From contig NZ_FOEP01000015.1 of the NCBI RefSeq assembly GCF_900110775.1, positions 36,130-100,129 of the forward strand: 64,000 bases of DNA, in the 5' to 3' direction. Below are positions 1 to 8,942 of the stretch, in pieces. The notes below the pieces were generated by a model, which was not told the origin of the DNA, searched no databases, and worked only from the letters and a program-made list of their open reading frames with translations. This DNA comes from Thalassovita taeanensis (lineage in GTDB: Bacteria; Pseudomonadota; Alphaproteobacteria; Rhodobacterales; Rhodobacteraceae). The stretch's first letter is position 1, and the number at the start of each line of letters is the position of its first letter. The translations under genes were made by a program, and so were the position numbers.

Positions 1-50
1 TGATCCGGCTCGAACCCGGTGGTTTCGGTGTCCAGTACGATCTCACGCAT
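1..50 (-). CDS. dnaQ: DNA polymerase III epsilon subunit, N-terminal fragment
   Basis: Only the first 16 codons lie in the window. They read MREIVLDTETTGFEPD, which is the ExoI motif (DxETTG) of the DnaQ 3'-5' proofreading exonuclease, including the first two metal-binding acidic residues. The ATG overlaps the last 8 bases of coaE, so the two genes are translationally coupled at the end of the minus-strand maf-aroE-coaE-dnaQ run, an order common in alphaproteobacteria. The remainder of the gene is outside the window, so DnaQ is preferred over other DEDD exonucleases mainly on context. Confidence 0.85.
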   Translation of the reverse strand, partial: MREIVLDTETTGFEPD

Positions 51-636
51 GGGTCATCTTCCCGCGAATATCCGCCAATATGTCTTTCACCTGGGCCTGG
101 GCGTGCTCGAACGTATCGGTGACCAGGACGTAATCGGCACGTTTGCGCTTCTCGGCATCTGGCATCTGCTTGGACCGGATGGTTTCAAACTGCTCAGTGG
201 TCATCGTACCACGCTCCATGACCCGTTTTCTCTGAGTTTCCGCCGGAACAGAGACGACTATCACGGCATCCATGCGTTTGTCACCTCCGGTTTCAAACAT
301 CAGCGGCACATCGAATACAAGGATATCGGCCGTCGCGTTTGCAACGAAATCAATGCGATCCTGAGCGAGAAGGGGATGCACTATCGCCTCAATAGTTTTG
401 AGGGCTGTCGGATCCGCGCTGATGATATTCTTCAGACGCTCACGCGAGACCTGACCGTTTTCGACCGCTTGCGGAAATGCTGCCTGCATCGGGGCAACTG
501 CGCGTCCCCCGGTGGAATAGAGACGATGTACAGCTGCGTCTGCGTCCCAGATCTCGCAGCCTGCCTCGGCCAGAAGCTTGGCAGTTGTCGATTTTCCCAT
601 CCCAATGGAGCCGGTCAGCCCAAGCTTAAACGTCAT
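43..636 (-). CDS. coaE: dephospho-CoA kinase
   Basis: This 197-residue protein has the normal CoaE length. It catalyses the last step of coenzyme A synthesis, ATP-dependent phosphorylation of the 3'-OH of dephospho-CoA, in the cytosol. The Walker A loop GSIGMGKST is at residues 9-17, followed by an acidic DADAAVHRLY segment and a C-terminal RADYVLVTD stretch typical of the family. Its start overlaps the aroE stop by ATGA and its stop overlaps the dnaQ start, so it is inside a tightly packed minus-strand operon. Confidence 0.97.
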   Translation of the reverse strand: MTFKLGLTGSIGMGKSTTAKLLAEAGCEIWDADAAVHRLYSTGGRAVAPMQAAFPQAVENGQVSRERLKNIISADPTALKTIEAIVHPLLAQDRIDFVANATADILVFDVPLMFETGGDKRMDAVIVVSVPAETQRKRVMERGTMTTEQFETIRSKQMPDAEKRKRADYVLVTDTFEHAQAQVKDILADIRGKMTHA

Positions 637-1466
637 CGTAGAACGGCCGCGCGCGTATTGGCGTCAACGTCAGGTCGGTGACCAAACCAGCGCTCGAAAG
701 CGGGAACCGCCTGATAGATCAGCATTCCCAATCCGTCGACCGTGACGCAGCCCATTTCCTCAGCTTCGCGCAACAAGCGGGTCTGAAGCGGGGCATATAC
801 AAGATCAGTGACTAAAGCGCCTTTTTGCAAGCCATCAAGCGGCACGCGCAATTCAGGCTTTCCGATCATCCCAAGCGAAGTGGTATTCACAACCGTGACC
901 GCCTCTTCCAGCATATTGCCGACTTTCACCCAATCTACGACTCTCACCCGCGCACCAAAATCCTGTTGCAAAACCTCGGCCCGGATACGCGTCCGATTGG
1001 ACAACAAGATTTCTGGCACACCCACATCAAGCAACGAGGCGACAACCGCGCGCGCGGCGCCACCCGCCCCCATAACCGCAGCAGGGCCAGCGGTTGGGTC
1101 CCAGTTGGGCGCATTCTGCTTGAGGTTTTCGATGAACCCGTACCCATCAGTGTTATCCGCGTGGATTTTTCCATCCTGGCGGAAAATCAGCGTATTTGCA
1201 GCCCCGATCAGCGTTGCGCGATCTGTCACCAGATCGGCAATATCCAAAACAGCGACTTTATGCGGGACCGTGATATTCACCCCGACAAACCCCATTTTGG
1301 GCAGGGTCCGCAAAACGGTTTCAAGATCCTCGGGCGCGACCTCCATCGGGATATAGTGACCCGCGATACCATGAGTTTTCAGCCAATATCCATGCAGTTG
1401 TGGAGACTTAGAATGCGCGATAGGCGATCCGATCACGCCAGCGAGTGGGATATGTTGCTGTGTCAT
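633..1466 (-). CDS. aroE: shikimate dehydrogenase (NADP+)
   Basis: AroE reduces 3-dehydroshikimate to shikimate in the aromatic amino acid pathway. The 277-residue protein shows the substrate-binding SKSP motif (about 19-22), the VNITVPHK loop with catalytic Lys70, Asn91 and the NTDG motif ending at Asp107, and the NADP-binding GAGGAARA turn at 133-140. I chose the ATG at 1466 because it gives the family N terminus (MTQQHIPLAGVIG) and a 4-base ATGA overlap with the maf stop. An upstream in-frame extension exists but would run back through maf. Confidence 0.97.
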   Translation of the reverse strand: MTQQHIPLAGVIGSPIAHSKSPQLHGYWLKTHGIAGHYIPMEVAPEDLETVLRTLPKMGFVGVNITVPHKVAVLDIADLVTDRATLIGAANTLIFRQDGKIHADNTDGYGFIENLKQNAPNWDPTAGPAAVMGAGGAARAVVASLLDVGVPEILLSNRTRIRAEVLQQDFGARVRVVDWVKVGNMLEEAVTVVNTTSLGMIGKPELRVPLDGLQKGALVTDLVYAPLQTRLLREAEEMGCVTVDGLGMLIYQAVPAFERWFGHRPDVDANTRAAVLR

Positions 1467-2062
1467 GTTTGCAGCTCTCCGCGTAGCGTCAAATAGGATA
1501 GGAGTTCGAATAGGGGCAGGCCCAGTACTGTAAAATAGTCGCCTTCGACCCGAGAAAACAACCTGACGCCTTCTTCTTCCAATTTGTAAGCTCCAACACA
1601 ATGCCGTATCTCAGGCCAGTTCCGATCAAGATAGCCCGAGAGGTAATCATCGGAAAATTCCCGCATCCTCAGGCGCACATGTCCGACATGACGCCATATG
1701 GGCTGCCCATCCTCGCAGATCACAGCTGCGGACAAAAGACTGTGGCGCTGACCCCGCAACGCGGTCAGTTGGGCATGCGCTTCGTCGACTGTTTGCGGTT
1801 TTGACATTATCTTGCCATCAAAATCCAGCACCTGATCACAGCCGATCACCAACGCACCCGGGTTTTTTTCGCTGATTTTCAACGCCTTTATTTCGGCCAG
1901 CGCATCTGCAACATCGCGCGGCTTTGCACCTTCAGAACATAGGGAACGGCGCAGCATATCTTCATCTACGCGCGCGACCTCTACATCAAACTGGACATTC
2001 GCATTCCGCAGCAGCCGCTGACGGATTTCAGAGCCAGAGGCAAGGACCAGACGTTGCGGCAT
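1463..2062 (-). CDS. maf: Maf/YceF-family nucleotide pyrophosphatase
   Basis: This 199-residue Maf-fold protein is predicted to hydrolyse non-canonical or modified nucleoside triphosphates. The N-terminal motif is LASGSEIRQRLL where classic Maf has SPRR, so it belongs to the YceF-like subgroup linked to 7-methyl-GTP; specificity is inferred. The catalytic GCDQVL segment and the HSLLSAAVI strand are present. It is the first gene of the maf-aroE-coaE-dnaQ unit. Its start codon touches a perfect DnaA box, placing the promoter inside the candidate origin. Confidence 0.93.
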   Translation of the reverse strand: MPQRLVLASGSEIRQRLLRNANVQFDVEVARVDEDMLRRSLCSEGAKPRDVADALAEIKALKISEKNPGALVIGCDQVLDFDGKIMSKPQTVDEAHAQLTALRGQRHSLLSAAVICEDGQPIWRHVGHVRLRMREFSDDYLSGYLDRNWPEIRHCVGAYKLEEEGVRLFSRVEGDYFTVLGLPLFELLSYLTLRGELQT

Positions 2063-2070
2063 GTGGATAA
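2062..2070 (-). promoter_or_regulatory. perfect DnaA box
   Basis: The + strand reads TGTGGATAA, the exact complement of the TTATCCACA consensus. It abuts the maf start codon. Confidence 0.65.
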
Positions 2071-2244
2071 TCCAGTGGATAGTGGAAACTGTACGTTAGG
2101 GATGATTACTGGATATTTAACGCCATCATTGCAAGGCACAGTTTTTCGCCACTTTCCGGGTCGATAGCTCTCCAGTTATACCCTTGGGGTAAGGATAACT
2201 CTCTGTACGTGCGAAAATGCTGTTTTTCCGGACTTCTTCACGAT

Positions 2245-2253
2245 TTATCCCCA
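2245..2253 (+). promoter_or_regulatory. DnaA box, one mismatch
   Basis: TTATCCCCA differs from the TTATCCACA consensus at one position. Confidence 0.45.
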
Positions 2254-2310
2254 TTCTCTTAACCGTCGTCCAGGATGCTAGAATTTTGATACTAAATACA
2301 AATTTAGGTT

Positions 2311-2340
2311 TTGACACGGACAATACAGCCAAAATAAAAA
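2311..2340 (+). promoter_or_regulatory. sigma70-like promoter reading toward hemJ
   Basis: A perfect -35 hexamer TTGACA (2311-2316) is followed after 18 bases by TAAAAA (2335-2340), a 4/6 match to the -10. Transcription would start near 2347 and give hemJ a leader of about 125 nt, or provide origin transcription. Confidence 0.4.
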
Positions 2341-2342
2341 AG

Positions 2343-2351
2343 TTATCAACA
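2343..2351 (+). promoter_or_regulatory. DnaA box, one mismatch
   Basis: TTATCAACA differs from consensus at one position. It lies just downstream of the TTGACA promoter-like element, close to the predicted transcription start. Confidence 0.45.
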
Positions 2352-2472
2352 TTCGAAGTTGTCTGTTGGTAAGCCACAGGAAAAATAGGTAATCCCCGGT
2401 TTTTGACCTACCTAAATCATCATCATCCTTTCTCTTTTCTTTAATTATTATTAAGTAAGACTGAACACGAGA

Positions 2473-2934
2473 ATGAGAGAACTCATGGGCGATATCCTAG
2501 CCACCTTGTATCCATGGACGAAATCCATCCATATCATGGCCGTGATTTCATGGATGGCAGGGATGTTCTATTTGCCTCGGCTTTTTGTCTACCATACCGA
2601 GAAATCGTTCGCAGGCGATCAGTTGGACGTGACCTATCAGGTTATGGAAGAGAAGCTTTTTAAGGTAATTATGACGCCGGCCATGATTACCACCTGGATA
2701 TTTGGCCTGACCTTAGTGTTAACGCCAGGAATAGTGGATTGGTCCTCGGTCTGGCCATACACCAAACTGGTTGGAATTCTCGGTATGACTTGGTGCCATG
2801 AATGGCTGGGCCGTCGGCGCAAGGATTTCAGCACTGGGCAGAACCGTTTCACCGGGCGGCAATACCGAATGATGAACGAAGTCCCGACCGTGCTGATGGT
2901 GTTGATTGTTCTGTCCGTTGTGGTGAAATTCTGA
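2473..2934 (+). CDS. hemJ: protoporphyrinogen IX oxidase HemJ
   Basis: HemJ is the membrane protoporphyrinogen oxidase of many proteobacteria and acts just before ferrochelatase in heme synthesis. The 153-residue protein has about four hydrophobic helices, the N-terminal KSIHIMAVISWMAG segment with conserved His20, and the WCHEWLGRRR loop. The reading frame opens at 2473, but the ATG at 2485 (MGDILATLYPW) has a better-spaced GAGAG upstream and is a likely alternative start. The ferrochelatase gene hemH lies 33 kb away in this window. Confidence 0.93.
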   Translation: MRELMGDILATLYPWTKSIHIMAVISWMAGMFYLPRLFVYHTEKSFAGDQLDVTYQVMEEKLFKVIMTPAMITTWIFGLTLVLTPGIVDWSSVWPYTKLVGILGMTWCHEWLGRRRKDFSTGQNRFTGRQYRMMNEVPTVLMVLIVLSVVVKF

Positions 2935-2940
2935 TCGGAA

Positions 2941-2969
2941 TTGACTCACACTGCGGGGGAGCATATATC
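2941..2969 (+). promoter_or_regulatory. sigma70-like promoter of rho
   Basis: TTGACT (2941-2946), a 17-base spacer, and TATATC (2964-2969) form a good housekeeping promoter just after the hemJ stop. Transcription would begin near 2976, leaving a rho leader of about 77 nt. Confidence 0.5.
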
Positions 2970-2979
2970 GCGGGTCAAG

Positions 2980-2993
2980 CCCCCGTTCGGGGG
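2980..2993 (+). promoter_or_regulatory. short hairpin in the rho leader
   Basis: CCCCC and GGGGG pair around a GTTC loop, followed by ACTATTTT. It sits immediately after the predicted rho transcription start. It could be a weak attenuator for rho or a weak terminator for hemJ. Confidence 0.3.
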
Positions 2994-3052
2994 ACTATTT
3001 TCCATGACAAAAATGATCGCATGCCGCTTGTCGGCTGATCTAGGATATTCCG

Positions 3053-4324
3053 ATGACCGAAGAACGCCTCAATCTGTCCGAGCTTAAGGCAAAAAGCCCC
3101 AAAGACCTTCTTTCTATGGCTGAAGAGCTTGAGATCGAAAACGCCTCTACCATGCGTAAGGGCGAGATGATGTTTCAGATTCTGCGCGAAATGGCGGATG
3201 AGGATTGGATCGTTGGTGGCGATGGTGTTCTTGAGGTTCTTCAGGACGGGTTTGGATTTTTACGATCGCCTTCGGCAAACTATCTTCCCGGCCCAGACGA
3301 TATTTATGTTTCACCAGAGATGATCCGCCAGCACGCGTTGCGGACCGGTGACACGATTGAAGGCGTAATTAAGTCACCTGAGGGAGAAGAGCGCTATTTC
3401 GCCCTGACAAGGGTAGAGAGTATCAACTTCGAAGATCCTGAGAAGGCACGTCACAAGATCGCCTTCGATAACCTCACGCCGCTTTACCCTGACGAGCGGC
3501 TTAAGATGGAGATCGAAGACCCCACGATCAAAGACCGCTCTGCACGGATCATTGATTTGGTTGCACCCATCGGTAAAGGCCAGCGGTCGTTGATCGTGGC
3601 TCCGCCGCGGACCGGTAAAACAGTTCTGTTGCAGAATATCGCCCGGTCCATCGAGGTGAACCACCCTGAGATCTATCTGATTGTTCTGCTCATCGATGAG
3701 CGGCCTGAAGAAGTGACCGATATGCAGCGTTCGGTGAAAGGAGAGGTTGTATCCTCGACCTTCGATGAGCCTGCAACGCGCCATGTTGCTGTGTCGGAAA
3801 TGGTTATTGAAAAGGCGAAGCGTTTGGTCGAGCACAAACGCGACGTTGTTATTCTTCTGGATTCGATCACACGCTTGGGGCGCGCGTTCAACACTGTTGT
3901 GCCGTCGTCGGGTAAAGTGCTGACAGGTGGCGTGGATGCTAATGCGCTGCAGCGACCGAAGCGCTTTTTTGGTGCAGCGCGAAATATCGAAGAGGGCGGT
4001 TCGTTGACTATCATCGCCACCGCTCTGATCGACACAGGCAGCCGGATGGATGAGGTGATCTTCGAAGAATTCAAAGGCACTGGCAACTCCGAGATCATTC
4101 TAGATCGTAAGGTTGCGGATAAACGTGTCTTCCCGGCGATGGACATTCTTAAGTCCGGAACCCGAAAAGAAGAGCTGCTGGTCGATCCAAAGGACCTGCA
4201 AAAAACCTTCGTTTTGCGTCGTATTCTTAATCCGATGGGAACAACTGACGCGATTGAATTCCTGATCTCCAAGCTGAAGCAAACCAAGACAAACAGCGAG
4301 TTCTTCGACTCGATGAATGGGTAA
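3053..4324 (+). CDS. rho: transcription termination factor Rho
   Basis: This 423-residue hexameric RNA helicase terminates transcription. It has the N-terminal Rho helix bundle (1-50), a cold-shock-like RNA-binding domain with the GFGFLRSP motif (66-73), the Walker A loop APPRTGKT (183-190), and the Walker B region ending in [14 protein letters not shown]. The C-terminal SGTRKEELL and ILNPMG segments are also present. The gene has its own predicted promoter, and mnmE starts 30 bases after its stop. Confidence 0.99.
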   Translation: MTEERLNLSELKAKSPKDLLSMAEELEIENASTMRKGEMMFQILREMADEDWIVGGDGVLEVLQDGFGFLRSPSANYLPGPDDIYVSPEMIRQHALRTGDTIEGVIKSPEGEERYFALTRVESINFEDPEKARHKIAFDNLTPLYPDERLKMEIEDPTIKDRSARIIDLVAPIGKGQRSLIVAPPRTGKTVLLQNIARSIEVNHPEIYLIVLLIDERPEEVTDMQRSVKGEVVSSTFDEPATRHVAVSEMVIEKAKRLVEHKRDVVILLDSITRLGRAFNTVVPSSGKVLTGGVDANALQRPKRFFGAARNIEEGGSLTIIATALIDTGSRMDEVIFEEFKGTGNSEIILDRKVADKRVFPAMDILKSGTRKEELLVDPKDLQKTFVLRRILNPMGTTDAIEFLISKLKQTKTNSEFFDSMNG

Positions 4325-4325
4325 T

Positions 4326-4346
4326 TTCTGTTGTAATTCAACAGGA
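4326..4346 (+). promoter_or_regulatory. hairpin overlapping the mnmE ribosome-binding site
   Basis: CTGTTG (4328-4333) pairs with CAACAG (4339-4344) around a TAATT loop in the rho-mnmE gap. The right arm overlaps the AGGA that would be the mnmE Shine-Dalgarno sequence, so the hairpin could tune mnmE translation. There is no U-tract, so it is unlikely to be a terminator. Confidence 0.3.
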
Positions 4347-4354
4347 TAAAATAA

Positions 4355-5641
4355 ATGGATACGATATTTTCCCTTGCCACATCGCATGGTAAGGCTGGTG
4401 TCGCGGTGATCCGCGTTTCCGGTCCTTTAGCGCATGCGGCTGGGCGCGAGCTGGCAGGATCTTTGCCCCAGAGCAGAGTCGCTGGTTTGCGTGTTCTAAA
4501 AGATCCCCAGGGCGTTCGTCTCGATGAAGCGTTGGTATTGGCATTCCCCGACAAATCAAGCTTCACCGGAGAGCTCGTAGTCGAATTTCAGTTACATGGT
4601 AGCATCGCAGTCGTTGCCTCAGTGTTAAAAACACTTGGAGACATGGAAGGGCTACGTACAGCAGAACCAGGCGAATTTACCCGACGTGCGCTAGAAAACG
4701 GGCGTTTGGATTTGGCGCAGGTTGAAGGGCTTGCTGATCTTATCGATGCCGAAACCGAAGCTCAGCGTCGGCAGGCCCTTCGTGTTTTGTCCGGAGATCT
4801 TGGCAAGCGCGCAGAAATTTGGCGACGAGATTTGATACGTGCTGCAGCGTTGTTGGAAGCGACGATAGACTTCGTAGATGAGGACGTGCCGGTTGATGTA
4901 TCGCCGGAAGTAAAAAGTCTTCTCAATGGCACATTGGCCGCATTGATTTCGGAAATCGAGGGCGTAAAATCAGCCGAACGCGTTCGAGAGGGATTTGAGG
5001 TCGCAATTGTTGGGGCACCAAATGTAGGTAAATCTACCTTGTTGAACGCTCTATCTGGACGAGAAGCTGCAATAACCTCGGAATACGCCGGAACCACGCG
5101 TGACGTGATCGAGGTTCGTATGGATCTCGCAGGGCTACCGGTAACTTTGCTTGATACCGCCGGGTTGCGCGATACGCGAGACAAGGTAGAAGAGATCGGG
5201 ATCGCACGGGCGAGGCAAAGAGCTGCTCAGGCGGATCTAAGAGTGTTTTTGGTCGAAGGGGGTGAGCGCCCAGATTTTGAACCTCAGCCAGATGATATTA
5301 TTCTTCGAGCTAAAGCGGATCTGTTGTTAAATAAAGATGGCGCGATCTCAGGGCTTAGTGGCGAAGGCATCGCGAATCTGATAGAAAAAATCTCGTGTCG
5401 TTTATCGTTGCGTGCTGCTTCAATCGGTGTTGCTACCCGTGAACGTCACCGGCTGGCAATGGTTCGTGCGGTCGAAGCAATGAATAACTCTCTCGGCTTG
5501 GTGTCAATGGAGGAAGATATGACAGATATCGCAGCGGAAGAGCTTCGAACTGCCATACGAGCACTTGATTCTCTTGTTGGTCGTGTCGATGTGGAAAACC
5601 TGTTAGATGAGATTTTTTCCAGCTTTTGTGTTGGAAAGTGA
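4355..5641 (+). CDS. mnmE: tRNA uridine-5-carboxymethylaminomethyl modification GTPase MnmE
   Basis: MnmE works with MnmG to modify the wobble uridine (U34) of several tRNAs. The 428-residue protein has the N-terminal formyl-folate-binding domain (GEFTRRA motif about 106-112), a helical domain, an inserted G domain with Walker [10 protein letters not shown] (220-228), TTRD, and DTAGLRDT, and the catalytic C-terminal Cys in FCVGK. The G4 motif reads AKAD instead of the textbook NKxD. MnmG is encoded 3 bases downstream, so the enzyme partners are co-transcribed. Confidence 0.98.
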   Translation: MDTIFSLATSHGKAGVAVIRVSGPLAHAAGRELAGSLPQSRVAGLRVLKDPQGVRLDEALVLAFPDKSSFTGELVVEFQLHGSIAVVASVLKTLGDMEGLRTAEPGEFTRRALENGRLDLAQVEGLADLIDAETEAQRRQALRVLSGDLGKRAEIWRRDLIRAAALLEATIDFVDEDVPVDVSPEVKSLLNGTLAALISEIEGVKSAERVREGFEVAIVGAPNVGKSTLLNALSGREAAITSEYAGTTRDVIEVRMDLAGLPVTLLDTAGLRDTRDKVEEIGIARARQRAAQADLRVFLVEGGERPDFEPQPDDIILRAKADLLLNKDGAISGLSGEGIANLIEKISCRLSLRAASIGVATRERHRLAMVRAVEAMNNSLGLVSMEEDMTDIAAEELRTAIRALDSLVGRVDVENLLDEIFSSFCVGK

Positions 5642-5644
5642 GGA

Positions 5645-7522
5645 GTGTTTCACGTGAAACAATTCGACTTCGATGTAGTCGTTGTTGGTGGCGGTCACGC
5701 GGGTGCAGAGGCCGCGCACGCTTCTGCACGCATGGGCGCTCGCACCGCACTTATAACGTTAACAAAGCTTGGTATTGGCGTGATGTCGTGCAACCCCGCC
5801 ATCGGCGGGTTGGGAAAAGGCCATCTGGTGCGCGAGATTGACGCGATGGATGGCGTGATGGGCCGCGTAGCTGACGTTTCGGGTATTCAATTTCGGTTGC
5901 TGAATCGAAGAAAGGGCCCCGCGGTGCAAGGGCCTAGAACGCAGTCAGATCGTAGACTCTACCGCGAAGCTATGCTTGCAGTAACCGAAAGTCAGGAAAA
6001 ACTGACAATTTTGGAAGGCGAGGTCGTAGACTTTCTGATCGAAAGCACACGCGTTTCCGGGGTGGTACTGGCTGATGGGAGTGAAGTTTCGGCAGCTTCT
6101 GTAGTGCTTACAACCGGAACTTTTCTACGTGGTGTGATCCATATTGGAAGCAAACAACGCCCCGGAGGGCGTATGGGGGATCGCCCTTCAGTCAAACTGG
6201 CCGAGCGCATAGATGCCTTTGGCTTGCCTCTCGGACGATTGAAGACAGGGACACCACCGCGCCTTGATGGGCGAACGATTGACTGGGACAAGCTTGAAAC
6301 GCAACCGGGGGATAACGACCCAGTGATGTTTTCGTTCCTTTCCCGCGCGCCGTTTGTTCGTCAGGTTTCGTGCGGAATTACCCATACCAACGAGCACACG
6401 CACGAAATTATCCAACGGAACCTAAGCCGTTCGGCAATGTACGGCGGACATATTGAAGGGGTAGGTCCACGTTATTGTCCATCGATCGAGGATAAGGTCG
6501 TTCGATTTGCAGACAAAGCTTCCCATCAGGTTTTTTTGGAACCCGAAGGTCTTGATGATTATACGGTCTATCCAAATGGGATCTCTACGTCTTTGCCTGA
6601 AGATGTCCAGTGCGAGTATGTGCGTTCTATATTCGGACTTGAAAAGGCAGAAATCATGCAGCCAGGATATGCGATAGAATATGACTTTGTCGATCCGCGG
6701 GCGCTTGATACGCGCTTGGCCGTGAAGTCTGTTTCTGGCTTATTCCTAGCTGGGCAAATCAACGGGACCACGGGATATGAAGAGGCTGCTGCCCAGGGCT
6801 TGGTCGCCGGCTTGAGCGCGGCTGCGGAGTCGTTGAAAAGAGATACAATAACTTTTAGCCGCGCAGACAGCTATATTGGTGTGATGTTGGACGACCTAGT
6901 GACTCGTGGGGTTACTGAGCCATATCGAATGTTTACCTCGCGCGCGGAATTTCGGCTCTCGCTCCGTGCGGATAACGCTGATCAGAGACTCACCCCAAAG
7001 GGGTTGGAGTTGGGGTGTGTTGGCGAGACCCGGCGTGCCCAGTTTAGAGATAAGATGGAGCGACTTGAGGCGGGAAAGTCACGTTTACAAAGCACGACTT
7101 ATTCGTCTCGTCAGTTGGCTGATGCTGGTTTAGCGGTTAAGCAGGACGGTGCTCGCCGCTCGCCGTTTCAAATTCTGGCTTTCCCTGACGTTGGCTTTGA
7201 GACTTTGCTGAAATTGGATCTTGGGCTATCTGATATCGATGACGAAGCCAGAGACCAGCTTGCAAAGGATGCGCTTTACGCAAACTATATCGAGCGCCAG
7301 CAGCGTGATGTGGATGCGGTAAAGCGGGATGAGCAGCATAAAATCCTGCCAACATTCGATTTCGATGCGATAGATGGGCTGTCGAATGAGCTCAAAGTGA
7401 AGTTGGGGCGCGCGAGGCCGGAAAACTTGGGGCAGGCAGGCCGTGTCGAAGGAATGACACCAGCCGCTCTAACGCTGCTTCTGGCGAAGCTGCGGCAGGC
7501 AAAAAGAGAGAAGATTGCGTGA
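5645..7522 (+). CDS. mnmG: tRNA uridine-5-carboxymethylaminomethyl modification enzyme MnmG
   Basis: This FAD-dependent MnmE partner has 625 residues from the GTG at 5645. The N-terminal dinucleotide fold reads [15 protein letters not shown], followed by [29 protein letters not shown] and the conserved [19 protein letters not shown] motif. The start is uncertain. GTG 5645 has AGGA directly abutting it, whereas GTG 5654 ([13 protein letters not shown]) has AGGAG about 8 bases upstream and a more typical N terminus. Either way the parS palindrome overlaps the initiation region. The stop overlaps the rsmG GTG by GTGA. Confidence 0.98.
   Translation: MFHVKQFDFDVVVVGGGHAGAEAAHASARMGARTALITLTKLGIGVMSCNPAIGGLGKGHLVREIDAMDGVMGRVADVSGIQFRLLNRRKGPAVQGPRTQSDRRLYREAMLAVTESQEKLTILEGEVVDFLIESTRVSGVVLADGSEVSAASVVLTTGTFLRGVIHIGSKQRPGGRMGDRPSVKLAERIDAFGLPLGRLKTGTPPRLDGRTIDWDKLETQPGDNDPVMFSFLSRAPFVRQVSCGITHTNEHTHEIIQRNLSRSAMYGGHIEGVGPRYCPSIEDKVVRFADKASHQVFLEPEGLDDYTVYPNGISTSLPEDVQCEYVRSIFGLEKAEIMQPGYAIEYDFVDPRALDTRLAVKSVSGLFLAGQINGTTGYEEAAAQGLVAGLSAAAESLKRDTITFSRADSYIGVMLDDLVTRGVTEPYRMFTSRAEFRLSLRADNADQRLTPKGLELGCVGETRRAQFRDKMERLEAGKSRLQSTTYSSRQLADAGLAVKQDGARRSPFQILAFPDVGFETLLKLDLGLSDIDDEARDQLAKDALYANYIERQQRDVDAVKRDEQHKILPTFDFDAIDGLSNELKVKLGRARPENLGQAGRVEGMTPAALTLLLAKLRQAKREKIA
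5646..5661. other. parS: parS centromere site 1
   Basis: The 16-bp palindrome TGTTTCACGTGAAACA matches the canonical bacterial ParB-binding site exactly. It overlaps the first codons of mnmG, about 2.5 kb before parA. ParB nucleation here is inferred from the sequence and from knowledge of ParB-parS systems. Confidence 0.93.
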
Positions 7523-8127
7523 TTTTGCTTGGGCAGGATGTTTCACGTGAAACAATAGTGCGGCTAAATATCTATGCTGCAGTGTTGGAGAAATGGAACC
7601 CAAAAATTAACCTTGTCGGAAAATCCACGATTGCGGATATTTGGGGCCGACACTTTTTGGATTCCGCGCAAATTTTCCGTGAGATACACGAGGGCGCAGG
7701 CTCATGGGCAGATTTTGGAAGTGGAGGGGGATTTCCGGGGCTTGTTGTCGCAATTCTTGCCGCTGAAAAGACGCCCGAATTGGCTGTTACACTGGTAGAA
7801 AGCGACCAACGAAAAGCGGCATTTTTACGCACCGTGGCGCGCGAGACTGGAATAGCGGTGCAGGTTCTTGACGCAAGAATTGAGGCGCTGGAACCCCTAA
7901 ATGTTGACGTTGTTTCAGCCAGGGCGCTTGCCGACTTGACGACCTTGGTGGGCTTCGCGGCGCGTCACCTAAAATCTACAGGCACAGCTCTATTTCTAAA
8001 GGGCGAAAGCTGGGAAAAAGAGCTTCATGATGCGCAGACGTCATGGTCATTTGAGGTGGAGCGTAATACTAGTAAAACAGACTCTGGTGCCGTTGTTCTA
8101 AAGGTATGGAATATCCGAAATGTCTGA
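7519..8127 (+). CDS. rsmG: 16S rRNA (guanine-527-N7)-methyltransferase RsmG
   Basis: RsmG methylates G527 of 16S rRNA using S-adenosylmethionine. The 202-residue protein shows [19 protein letters not shown], the SAM-binding [13 protein letters not shown] strand-loop, and the [10 protein letters not shown] segment of the family. It starts with GTG overlapping the mnmG stop by 4 bases. Codons 7-12 (DVSRET) encode the second parS site, so this peptide is constrained by DNA function. Its stop overlaps the parA start by 8 bases. Confidence 0.97.
   Translation: MILLGQDVSRETIVRLNIYAAVLEKWNPKINLVGKSTIADIWGRHFLDSAQIFREIHEGAGSWADFGSGGGFPGLVVAILAAEKTPELAVTLVESDQRKAAFLRTVARETGIAVQVLDARIEALEPLNVDVVSARALADLTTLVGFAARHLKSTGTALFLKGESWEKELHDAQTSWSFEVERNTSKTDSGAVVLKVWNIRNV
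7539..7554. other. parS: parS centromere site 2
   Basis: This is a second exact copy of TGTTTCACGTGAAACA, 1.9 kb from the first and within the rsmG reading frame. It lies about 0.6 kb upstream of parA. Confidence 0.93.
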
Positions 8128-8929
8128 TCCAACTCGCCCGCCCAGCCCCAAAATTATCGCAGTTGCAAATCAAAAAGGCGGCGTTGGGAAAACGACCACT
8201 ACGATAAATTTGGGTGCCGCTTTGGCCTCTAAGGGCTGCCGGGTGCTGATTATTGACCTCGATCCACAAGGGAATGCTTCCACAGGCCTCGGGATCGAAA
8301 CCGAAGACCGAGAGTTCACGACATACGAACTTCTTCTGGAGGACATCGATCTTGGTCGCGTCATTCAGCCCACGAAAACAGAAGGTCTGAGCATTGTTCC
8401 TGCTACGGTAGATTTAAGCTCGGCGGATATCGAGTTGATTTCAAATGAGAAGAGAAGCTTCCTGTTGTATGATGCGCTTCGGCAGCACGCGATGGACAGC
8501 TACGCTTACGATTTTATTCTGATCGATTGTCCTCCTTCGCTCAACCTACTGACGGTTAACGCAATGGTGGCTGCGCATTCTGTCCTCGTTCCGCTTCAGT
8601 CAGAGTTTTTCGCGCTTGAGGGCTTGTCACAACTAATGCTGACAATTCGCGAGGTGAGGCAAACCGCGAACAAGGCGCTTCGGATTGAAGGAGTTGTTCT
8701 GACAATGTATGATGCTCGGAATAATCTTTCGCAACAGGTGGAAGCTGACGCGCGCAGCAACCTTGGTGAATTGGTGTTTGACACCGTGATTCCGCGCAAT
8801 GTGCGCGTCAGCGAAGCACCATCCTATGCGGTTTCGGTTTTGGATTATGATCCAAACTCCAAGGGTGCTCGGGCGTATTTGCAGCTCGCGCAGGAATTGC
8901 TGTCGAAAAATATTCGCGCGGTAGCGTGA
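8120..8929 (+). CDS. parA: chromosome-partitioning ATPase ParA
   Basis: ParA is the Walker-type ATPase that moves ParB-parS complexes during chromosome segregation. The 269-residue protein has the deviant Walker A KGGVGKTT (19-26) with the signature lysine, DLDPQGNASTG, the Walker B IDCPPSLN, and a C-terminal PRNVRVSEAPS motif. It lacks the N-terminal DNA-binding extension of plasmid ParAs and so looks chromosomal. parB follows 13 bases downstream. Confidence 0.98.
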   Translation: MSDPTRPPSPKIIAVANQKGGVGKTTTTINLGAALASKGCRVLIIDLDPQGNASTGLGIETEDREFTTYELLLEDIDLGRVIQPTKTEGLSIVPATVDLSSADIELISNEKRSFLLYDALRQHAMDSYAYDFILIDCPPSLNLLTVNAMVAAHSVLVPLQSEFFALEGLSQLMLTIREVRQTANKALRIEGVVLTMYDARNNLSQQVEADARSNLGELVFDTVIPRNVRVSEAPSYAVSVLDYDPNSKGARAYLQLAQELLSKNIRAVA

Positions 8930-8942
8930 CGCAGGAGAAAAT

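Larger units (their letters stand above)
2060..2472. other. oriC: AT-rich divergent intergenic region, candidate chromosomal oriC
   Basis: This gap of about 410 bp has no convincing gene and separates the leftward maf operon from the rightward hemJ-rho-mnm-par genes. It contains a perfect DnaA box (2062-2070, minus strand), two boxes with one mismatch (2245-2253 and 2343-2351), and weaker 7/9 matches at 2074-2082, 2176-2184 and 2190-2198. AT-rich tracts lie at 2281-2350 and 2425-2460 and could serve as an unwinding element. A short minus-strand reading frame at 2126-2377 has no recognisable features and is probably spurious. The flanking genes and the nearby parAB/parS support an origin, but the function is inferred. 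Confidence 0.6.

Noticed and set aside
2126..2377. An 83-residue minus-strand frame in the candidate origin
   Set aside because: No Shine-Dalgarno or homology, AT-rich composition; more likely non-coding.
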